In this document: positions 18,758-26,458 of the stretch, in pieces
Layout of the letters: every line of letters begins with the position of its first letter
How positions within the stretch are numbered: position 1 is the first letter of the stretch
Assembly: GCA_030608565.1 (NCBI GenBank)
Contig: JAUWDY010000002.1
Location: 1-64,000 of the forward strand
Direction: 5' to 3'
Origin: Candidatus Bathyarchaeota archaeon
GTDB taxonomy: Archaea; Thermoproteota; Bathyarchaeia; Bathyarchaeales; Bathyarchaeaceae
DNA length: 64,000 nucleotides
Notes under the pieces: model-generated
The model's input: the letters and a program-made list of their open reading frames with translations, nothing else
Told to the model about the DNA's origin: nothing
Database searches by the model: none
Position numbers and translations under genes: made by a program

Positions 18758-19710
18758 TTCGTCTTTGCTCCTTTGGATTTGATGATGAGTTTCATGAAAA
18801 CGTCTTCAAGGTTTCGTTCCTTTAGATTCATGGTAACAATAACACCTCCTGATTTGGTGACTGCTTCAGAGACTTGAGGTCTGACATCCTCTTGTTTCTC
18901 TACTTGAATGAGTAATTTGTTGTCTTCTTTTGATATGCTAGAGACAAAAGGTACTTTCTTGACATTTTTAACAATGGCGTCTGTAAGTTTGGTTACCTCC
19001 ACCTCTAACGTTGAGGGCCCTAATAATTGGTTTGATATGTTCTCTAAGGTGTCTGATGCTAGGGTTATTCCACGGTTGATAATGGTAATGTGACTACAGA
19101 CCTGCTGAACTTCATGAAGTAAATGCGACGATATGAAAACAGTCATACCTCTTTTCACTATTGCATTCATTATCTCCCTGACTTCGACCATACCAACTGG
19201 GTCTAAACCTAGACTTGGTTCATCCATAATGACTAACTCGGGGTTGTTTATCAATGCCTGCGCGATGCCGATACGCTGTTGCATTCCTTTACTATACTTT
19301 CCAATACGGTCATTTCCCCTATCTTTAAGTCCAACCATCTCAAGCAGTCTAGGTACTTGCTCTCTGCGCTCTTGTACATTCAATCCATACATTTTTCCAT
19401 AAATGTCTAAAAGCTCATACCCAGTCAAATGTTTAGGAAACTTCGGAAGCTCTGGCATGTAGCCCATCCTTAACCTAACATCGGGTCTGTCTCCAACAAC
19501 TTCCTGCCCAAAAATACTGATTGTACCTTCATCAGGCTTCAGCAAACCAACTAAAAGCTTAATCGTCGTAGTCTTCCCCGCCCCGTTTGGACCCAAAAAA
19601 CCATGAATTGTGTTCGTCTTCACCTTTAGGTTAAGCTTATTCACTGCAATTAAGGGACCGTACCTTTTTGTCAAACCATTAGTTTCGATAGCAAATTCCA
19701 CTGCGACCAC
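18754..19710 (-). CDS. ABC transporter ATP-binding protein
   Basis: GFLGPNGAGKTTTIKLL, YSKGMQQRIGIAQALINNPELVIMDEPSLGLDP. Confidence 0.96.
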   Translation of the reverse strand: MVAVEFAIETNGLTKRYGPLIAVNKLNLKVKTNTIHGFLGPNGAGKTTTIKLLVGLLKPDEGTISIFGQEVVGDRPDVRLRMGYMPELPKFPKHLTGYELLDIYGKMYGLNVQERREQVPRLLEMVGLKDRGNDRIGKYSKGMQQRIGIAQALINNPELVIMDEPSLGLDPVGMVEVREIMNAIVKRGMTVFISSHLLHEVQQVCSHITIINRGITLASDTLENISNQLLGPSTLEVEVTKLTDAIVKNVKKVPFVSSISKEDNKLLIQVEKQEDVRPQVSEAVTKSGGVIVTMNLKERNLEDVFMKLIIKSKGAKTK

Positions 19711-19773
19711 TAGCTTGAACTATTTTGTAATATCTTACTGACCGTCTTTAATATATTTATGAAAATTCTGATT

Positions 19774-21093
19774 TCATCGCGTTAGTAGCTCTGAAGCGGT
19801 TTGCTGGGCTTTTTGCATAACTTCCTCTTCATCTAGCGTTTTCACTTTTCTTCCTTCCATCAACAATTTTCCATCCACAATGACCGTGTCTACGTCGCTT
19901 CCGCGGGCTGAGTAGACGATGTTGGCGTACGGGTCATGTACAGGCGTTAGATGCGGCTTTCTGAAATCGATTAATATAATGTCGGCTTTTTTCCCAACCT
20001 CCAGCGAACCCACGGTTTTTTCTAGTCCAAGCGATTTAGCGCCATCTGTTGTAGCCATTTCTAGAACTTGCTGTGCCTGCAGAACTGTTGGGTTCATGTA
20101 CCTTATCTTCTGTAGAAGAGCGGCAGTTTTCATCTCTTTGAACATGTCGAGGTTGTTGTTGCTGGCTGGTCCGTCTGTGCCTATCCCCACGGTTATGCCT
20201 AGGTCTATGAGAGTTTTGATTTTTGGTGTGCCTGAGGCTATTTTCATGTTGGCTGTTGGGTTGTATGAAACTTTTACGTTTTGTTTAGCCATTATCCGCA
20301 TCTCCTTCTCCGTGAGATATATGCAGTGTGCAGCGAGAACGTTGGATTTTAAGAAGTTTATGCTTTCTAGCAGCTCGATTTCGGTGAGACCGTATCTTTT
20401 CTTTACTAGTTTTGCCATTTGTTTTGATTCTGCTACGTGTATGTGCATGCCTATGCCGAGTTTTGAGGCTTCTTCTCGTGTTTGGGTTAGGAGTTGAGGG
20501 CTACATGTGTAGACGGCGTGGGGGCCTAGTTGGGCGGTTACTCTTCCGTCTGCGTATCCGTTGTATTTCTGAGCGAATTCTACACTTTCTTTTAGCATGC
20601 GTTCTCCTTTTTCGCGGTTTTCTGCTTCTATGATTCCTGGTGCTAGTACGGCTCTTAGTCCAGCTTTTTCGACGGCTTTTGCTATTTTTTCTTCGTGGAA
20701 GTACATGTCTGCGAATGTGGTTGTGCCGTTTTTGATGTTTTCGAGGCATCCGAGTAGTGCGCCTTGGTAGATGTCGTTTGGGGTGAGTTTTGCTTCTAGG
20801 GGCCATATGGTTTGGGTTAGCCATGTTGTGAGTGGCTGGTCTTCTGCTATTCCTCGGAAAAGTGTCATTGGTAAGTGGGTGTGGCAGTTGATTAGTCCTG
20901 GCGTGGCGACTTTGCCTCTGCCGTCTATTGTGATTGCGGCTTTTGTTTTTGGAGCTTTTGTTTCTCTTCCTACATAGAGGATTTTGTCTTTTTTTGTGGC
21001 GATTAATCCGTTTTCTATTATAGCGTCTTTACCGTTCATTGGGAGAATTGTGCAGTTATGGATGAGTATGTCAGCTTCTTGCAAAGATTTCAC
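19774..21093 (-). CDS. Amidohydrolase, SAH/MTA deaminase-like
   Basis: NCHTHLPMTLFRGIAEDQPLTTWL; HIHVAESKQM; AAHCIYLTEKE; GIGTDGPASNNNLDMFKEM. Confidence 0.92.
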   Translation of the reverse strand: MKSLQEADILIHNCTILPMNGKDAIIENGLIATKKDKILYVGRETKAPKTKAAITIDGRGKVATPGLINCHTHLPMTLFRGIAEDQPLTTWLTQTIWPLEAKLTPNDIYQGALLGCLENIKNGTTTFADMYFHEEKIAKAVEKAGLRAVLAPGIIEAENREKGERMLKESVEFAQKYNGYADGRVTAQLGPHAVYTCSPQLLTQTREEASKLGIGMHIHVAESKQMAKLVKKRYGLTEIELLESINFLKSNVLAAHCIYLTEKEMRIMAKQNVKVSYNPTANMKIASGTPKIKTLIDLGITVGIGTDGPASNNNLDMFKEMKTAALLQKIRYMNPTVLQAQQVLEMATTDGAKSLGLEKTVGSLEVGKKADIILIDFRKPHLTPVHDPYANIVYSARGSDVDTVIVDGKLLMEGRKVKTLDEEEVMQKAQQTASELLTR

Positions 21094-21225
21094 CTAGAGT
21101 TTTAGCTTTGTTTTGGTGATTTCTTTCTGTTTTTGTTAGTTAAGGTTTCCGTTGTTGATTTTGAATATTGATTTTGCTTTCATAAATGATTTCTTAGCTG
21201 TAGCCCAGTTTGTTTTCGATGTGTT

Positions 21226-21363
21226 ATGAGTACTCGGCTTGAAGAGATTCGGCGTCAGGTTGCGGAGTTGCTGAAGGATGTTGAGGAGTTGCGACGACTG
21301 AAATCGGCTTCAGAGGATGTTCAACGTTTTCGTATGATGATTATTAGGTCTAGATACGATTAA
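21226..21363 (+). CDS. Small hypothetical coiled-coil protein (45 aa)
   Basis: MSTRLEEIRRQVAELLKDVEELRRLKSASEDVQRFRMMIIRSRYD*; not in the supplied ORF list. Confidence 0.4.
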   Translation: MSTRLEEIRRQVAELLKDVEELRRLKSASEDVQRFRMMIIRSRYD

Positions 21364-21377
21364 GGAAATAAGCTTTG

Positions 21378-21430
21378 TTACGTTGTTTGCGTGTGTCTCT
21401 CTCTTTAGACCCCCCTATAGCCCCCCCTAA
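21378..21430 (-). repeat. Inverted copy of the G-run/GA-rich element at 221-276
   Basis: Reverse complement ttagggggggctataggggggtctaaagagagagacacacgcaaacaacgtaa. Confidence 0.8.
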
Positions 21431-21688
21431 AATTTTTTTCAAGAGTCTATGGAGAGGAGGGCTGGCAAGGTGTTCTCTTTGTATTTTTGGCTTTGCATTC
21501 CGTTCTGTCCTAATGAAGGTTCGTTTTTGCAGTTTATTGCGTGAAAATTCGTGACAGTATAAGGCTTTTCGGAATTGAAGTCTAATAAAATTTAGATGAT
21601 AGACCGTGTGTGACAGTTTGGTGCACGGCCTACAGTCTACTCTATTGGAGGAGGCTATCCTGTCTGTCTGGGTCTCTTTGGCTGAGTC

Positions 21689-22096
21689 TTAGCGGCCGTT
21701 AGGTCCTTTGATTGTCATGCCTACGTGTTTGCCGAAGATGTCGTTGAGGGATAGTTTGCCCGTCCCGATGGATGCAAGTTTGTGGCAGATGACGTTTAGT
21801 GAGTTTTCGGTGCAGCTTAGCAAGCCTTCGCCTTCGCCGGTTAGTGTGTACACTTTTCTTGGTCTTTGATTGGTTAGGTCCCAGTTGCTTGCGACGTAGC
21901 CTTTTTCTTCTAAGAGACTTAAAAGTGGGTAGATTGTGCTGGGGCCGAAGTATACTCCGAAGTTTTTGCGGATGCTTGAGATGATTTGGTAGCCGTGCAT
22001 GGGATGTGATTTTAAGAATTGGAGGATGACCAGATCTAGGAGGCCTCTCATCAATTTGTTTTGAACTTCTCTCAGTTGTTTTTCCATTTTATTCAT
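21689..22096 (-). CDS. PadR family transcriptional regulator
   Basis: GLLDLVILQFLKSHPMHGYQIISSIRKNFGVYFGPSTIYPLLSLLEEKGYV. Confidence 0.92.
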   Translation of the reverse strand: MNKMEKQLREVQNKLMRGLLDLVILQFLKSHPMHGYQIISSIRKNFGVYFGPSTIYPLLSLLEEKGYVASNWDLTNQRPRKVYTLTGEGEGLLSCTENSLNVICHKLASIGTGKLSLNDIFGKHVGMTIKGPNGR

Positions 22097-22127
22097 CCCT
22101 TTTTTGTGTAGGTTTGTTGAACAGTTT

Positions 22128-22258
22128 ACACGTTGTACGTGTATACAATATGTCTCTATTCGGACATATCAAGTCTTTATTAAGTCTTTATAAGCACGAT
22201 ACAAGATATAAAGGTTTGCACGTACTCCAAGCATACAAAAGCATATCTAAGCATATGA
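22128..22258. promoter_or_regulatory. Putative operator region with two inverted repeats and a decamer-phased AAGCATA array
   Basis: TACACG-N5-CGTGTA; ATATGTC-N8-GACATAT; AAGCATA x3 every 10 nt; between divergent PadR genes. Confidence 0.6.
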
Positions 22259-22336
22259 AAACACGTAAAAATCTGGGCAATCTAAATAAACCAAACCATC
22301 CAACCATGAATATAGAACAATTTTGGAAGTGAAAAA

Positions 22337-22666
22337 TTGACTGAAACCTTCAAGGAGCGAATTGTACTACGCTTCTCCAAAAATTTTCTCGACATACTCG
22401 CACTCAGACTTATTCAGGCCGAGCCCATGTGGGGATACAAGATTATTAAGAAGACAGAAATACTGTTTGGAATCAAGCTTAGACATGGAGCCATATATCC
22501 CCTTCTCAATTCGCTGGAGGCTAACGGTTTTCTCAGAAGCAGACAAGAGGTTCATGGAAGAAGAAAGAGAAAAGTGTATGAAATCACGTCGAGAGGGATA
22601 CAATTTGTCAGCGCTTATTACGATTTTTTAAGGGAACAACTACAAATGCTTGACATTAAGGGTTAG
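22337..22666 (+). CDS. PadR-like transcriptional regulator
   Basis: FLDILALRLIQAEPMWGYKIIKKTEILFGIKLRHGAIYPLLNSLEANGFLRSRQ. Confidence 0.88.
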   Translation: MTETFKERIVLRFSKNFLDILALRLIQAEPMWGYKIIKKTEILFGIKLRHGAIYPLLNSLEANGFLRSRQEVHGRRKRKVYEITSRGIQFVSAYYDFLREQLQMLDIKG

Positions 22667-22677
22667 GAGACAGAAAG

Positions 22678-23757
22678 ATGAAGCAAACGGACAGAAGTCA
22701 AGAAGAGATAGTGGAGCAGGTGCAGAAGCTTCTGGAGGAAAGAGGTAGAAAGGCTCTGGAAATGGCGAAGAAAGAAATGTTGCAGGAGAAGATTGAGTGT
22801 AAAGAGGTTCGTGAAGCCCTAAACTATTTTATGACTGAATATTGGCAGGACCTGGCTAGGCCGGCTCTGCTTTCTTTGTGCTGTGAAGCTGTGGGAGGAG
22901 ATCCTGAGGCAACGATTCCAATAGCTATTCCTTTATCGTTGATAAGCGGAGGCATAGACATCCATGACGATATCATCGACCAGTCAGAGACTAAGAGGTC
23001 TCGTTTCACTGTTTTGGGAAAGTTTGGCAAAGACATAGCACTACTAGTCGGAGATGCGCTTCTATTGAAGGGTTTTACGTTGCTACATGATATAGTTGAA
23101 AAAAAGGTTTCCACCGAAAAGGTTTCGATTGTTCTTGAAATCGTTAAAAGAATGTTTTTTGAGCTTGGAGATGCGGAAGCATTAGAGCTTCGTTTTAGAG
23201 GACAGATAAATGTTGCACCAGAAGAATACCTCAATGTAATGAAAAAGAAGGCAGCTGACGTTGAGGCCCTCGCGAGAATAAGCGCTATTCTAGGCGGCGG
23301 ATCAGATGAGGAGATTGAGAAGCTTGGCAACTATGGAAGGCTTTTGGGGATGATTCTGATATTGAGAGATGACATACTGGACACAACCGATTACGCGGAG
23401 ACTTTGCATAGAATTGAGAAAGAATGTTTGCCGTTGCCGATACTTTACGCTCTGCAATCCGATAAAACAAGATCCGAACTGGTCTCCATAATCTGTAGGC
23501 AGCCATTAACAAAGAGGGATGCAGAGAACATCCAAGAAAACACGGCAAGATCAGGTGGACTCGAGGGGTCTCAGAAAATCCTAAACGAACTTGCCAAAGA
23601 TGCATGTTTGATTGTTCAAAAGATTGATAAAAACGGGAATCTAAAAGCCTTTGCAATAGCCTCTTGCGTCCCCTACTTGAAGAAGGAGATTAAGGCTGGA
23701 AAAGCATTTCGGAGACTCGAAGCGAAGAAAAGGTTGGAGATGCATGCATACAACTAA
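22678..23757 (+). CDS. Polyprenyl synthetase family protein
   Basis: IDIHDDIIDQSETKR first Asp-rich motif; LLVGDALLLKG; LRDDILDTTD second Asp motif. Confidence 0.85.
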   Translation: MKQTDRSQEEIVEQVQKLLEERGRKALEMAKKEMLQEKIECKEVREALNYFMTEYWQDLARPALLSLCCEAVGGDPEATIPIAIPLSLISGGIDIHDDIIDQSETKRSRFTVLGKFGKDIALLVGDALLLKGFTLLHDIVEKKVSTEKVSIVLEIVKRMFFELGDAEALELRFRGQINVAPEEYLNVMKKKAADVEALARISAILGGGSDEEIEKLGNYGRLLGMILILRDDILDTTDYAETLHRIEKECLPLPILYALQSDKTRSELVSIICRQPLTKRDAENIQENTARSGGLEGSQKILNELAKDACLIVQKIDKNGNLKAFAIASCVPYLKKEIKAGKAFRRLEAKKRLEMHAYN

Positions 23758-24751
23758 AATGAAAACCAACGAGAAGCTAATTGAACAAGTTCAAAGGTTT
23801 CTGGAAGAAAGGAGTAGAAAGGCTCTAGATATCGCAAAAAAGGAGGTTCTACAAGAAAAAATGAAATGCAAAGAGATCAATGATGCTTTTGAGTACTACG
23901 CAGAAAATTGGAACGATGTTATTCACCCTGGATTGCTTTCAATTGCTTGTGAGGCTGCAGGAGGAGATATTGACAAGTCAATCCCGATACAAGTCGTCAT
24001 GTTGTTGCTAACTGCAGCGGTTGACATACATGATGATATAATTGATGAGTCAAACACAAAATATGGAAAGCCCACCGTTTTCGCTAGGTTTGGCAAAGAA
24101 ATTGCTCTTCTTGTAGGTGATGCCTTGTTAATGAAAGCCCTAGCTCTTCTTCACAAACTGGAGAGACAACTTAAGATAGAAAAGATGGATGCCATCTGGA
24201 ACATAATTGGCAGTCGATTTTTTGAGCTGGGAGACGCTGAGGCCCTCGAAGCTTCTTTGAAAGGCAACGTAGATATTTCCCCAGAAGAATGGTTCCAGAT
24301 TCTGAAGATGAAAGCTTCAACCTTCGAAGCTCACATGCGCATTGGCGCCATTGTAGGAGATGGAGAACAAGGTATTGTTGATTTACTGGGTAATTACGGT
24401 AGAACACTAGGGATTCTGCTCAGTATAAGAGAAGATTTCATTGATGTATTCGAACCCGACGAGCTCCAGAACCGAATTAGGAATGAATGTCTGCCCCTTC
24501 CTATCCTTTATGCTTTCAAGAACCCCCAGACCAAAAAAAACATACTAGATTATCTTTCAAAACAAAAAATTTCTGACAAGGATGCAGAAAGAATAGTTGA
24601 AATAGTCTTTGAGGAAGAGAATGTTGAAAGTCTTAGAAACATAGTCAAACGTATGGCTGAAGAAGCCTGCAACAACATCTCCAGTATATCAAATAAAAAT
24701 TTAGCTTATCAAATGGAAAAACTAATTAGGGGCGCGATTGAAGATTTATGA
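23744..24751 (+). CDS. Polyprenyl synthetase family protein (paralogue)
   Basis: VDIHDDIIDESNTKYGKPT; LLVGDALLMKA; IREDFIDVFE. Confidence 0.82.
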   Translation: MHTTKMKTNEKLIEQVQRFLEERSRKALDIAKKEVLQEKMKCKEINDAFEYYAENWNDVIHPGLLSIACEAAGGDIDKSIPIQVVMLLLTAAVDIHDDIIDESNTKYGKPTVFARFGKEIALLVGDALLMKALALLHKLERQLKIEKMDAIWNIIGSRFFELGDAEALEASLKGNVDISPEEWFQILKMKASTFEAHMRIGAIVGDGEQGIVDLLGNYGRTLGILLSIREDFIDVFEPDELQNRIRNECLPLPILYAFKNPQTKKNILDYLSKQKISDKDAERIVEIVFEEENVESLRNIVKRMAEEACNNISSISNKNLAYQMEKLIRGAIEDL

Positions 24752-24968
24752 GCGATGTTTAGTAAATCTAAATATAAAACAATCGCATTGGCTTCGATTT
24801 CTTCTCTTTCTTCTTCTTTTCCATTACCGCTTCCTCAATTGTATTTATGTGCTACAGGTCACTTATAAAAGTTCTGTTGAACACAAATACAGTTTTTTTC
24901 GCATAGCTTTGGCACAAACTGAACCTGCATTGGCAAACATTTTATCTCATTAATGCATTATAGACAAA

Positions 24969-26231
24969 TTGAGTTGTAGGAGAATGGCTAGAAACTCTGC
25001 TATGAACCGTGTTCTCTTGCAAAGAGATTTTCTCGCTGTCTTCGTTACCATTGTGAATGCGTTTTCGTGGTATTTTCCGTTGTATCTTTTTTTCCAGAGT
25101 ACATTAGGGAGATTACAGCTGGAATCCACTTTCTTGCTAGCGGCATTCGGAGTTCAATGTGCAGCGGCTGTTTGTTCCGCAATAGCAGGCACAGCTTTGG
25201 TGAAGAGATCCCAAAGCCGTGATGCACTTCTGACAGTTTGGATGTTGGTTGGGATTATAGCCTCTACATCAATGGTTGCGTTGGAGACATTTGGTACGAC
25301 ATACGTTCTACTAGTCTCTTTTCTTTTAGGGATTTCATTGGGATTGGGTTTTCCCTCTTGCCTCGCATATTTCGGAGATTATAGTATCCCAGAAAATAGA
25401 GGCAGGTTAGCGGGAATCACATTTTTTGCATCAAGTCTCTGCATTTTCTTTATCGCTTTGCTCCTCAGTTTCTCTACTCTAATTGTTGGCGCATTGATAC
25501 TTGCTGCGTGGAGAGGAATTGGCTTGTTCCTTTTTCTTCTTACCAGATCAAAACAAGATTGTCGTAAAGAAGATACCATGCATGCATACACCGAGGTCTC
25601 CTACAAATCAGTTTTACTTGACAAATCTTTTCTCTTGTATGTCATTCCATGGATTATGTTCTGTCTGATAAATTTTCTTGAAGCGCCCGTAGTAGACATT
25701 TTTTTGGGGGAAGACGTTGCCTCATTTATCCCAATTGCAGAATTCGGGATTGGCAGTTTTGCTGCATTGATAGGCGGTTGGGTTTCTGATTCAATTGGTC
25801 GAAAACGGGTAGTTATCTTTGGGTTCATAACGCTGGGCATTGGATATGCTGTGCTGGGGCTCTTTCCAAGTATCATTCTTTCTTGGTATTTATATATTAT
25901 TTTGGACGGCGTTGCGTGGGGAATCTTTTTACTGATGTTCTACCTGATTTTATGGGCGGAACTAGCTGGAAACCGAATCAAAGACAAATACTACTTAATC
26001 GGTATATTGCCACTTCTAATTTCTAGCTACATACAAATACTATTCACACCTTATGCCAAACTGATCGACATCTCAGCAGCGTTTTCGTTGGCCAGTCTTT
26101 TCCTGTTCTTAGCCGTTTTCCCTATATTGTTGGCTCCTGAGACTTTGCCTGAGAAGAAGATTGAGCTTAAGCGGTTTAGAAAGTATATGGAGAGAGCAAA
26201 GAAAGTTAAGGAAAAACATGCGAAGGGTTAG
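24969..26231 (+). CDS. MFS transporter
   Basis: ~12 TM; GGWVSDSIGRKRVVIFGFITLGIGYAVLG loop motif. Confidence 0.82.
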   Translation: MSCRRMARNSAMNRVLLQRDFLAVFVTIVNAFSWYFPLYLFFQSTLGRLQLESTFLLAAFGVQCAAAVCSAIAGTALVKRSQSRDALLTVWMLVGIIASTSMVALETFGTTYVLLVSFLLGISLGLGFPSCLAYFGDYSIPENRGRLAGITFFASSLCIFFIALLLSFSTLIVGALILAAWRGIGLFLFLLTRSKQDCRKEDTMHAYTEVSYKSVLLDKSFLLYVIPWIMFCLINFLEAPVVDIFLGEDVASFIPIAEFGIGSFAALIGGWVSDSIGRKRVVIFGFITLGIGYAVLGLFPSIILSWYLYIILDGVAWGIFLLMFYLILWAELAGNRIKDKYYLIGILPLLISSYIQILFTPYAKLIDISAAFSLASLFLFLAVFPILLAPETLPEKKIELKRFRKYMERAKKVKEKHAKG

Positions 26232-26458
26232 AACTTTCCGATTTTTTAGCTATTCGTTCTAAGCTTTTTGTGAATAACACCGATGTGCACGTGTACTTGT
26301 AGAGTTAAGATTCATCTGCATTTGGAATATTACCATTAAGGGAATACCCCATTTATTTCAAAATCAAGAAGTAGACATAGACTAGAATAATTTAATAAAA
26401 GGGCTGCATAAGTGTTATTTGGCAAAAGGAGTAAAAGCTCAAAGAGAGAGGGCAGAAG

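Noticed and set aside
19919-20977. Plus-strand ORFs of 192, 73 and 68 aa opposite the amidohydrolase
   Set aside because: Antisense shadow ORFs; the minus strand carries intact deaminase motifs.
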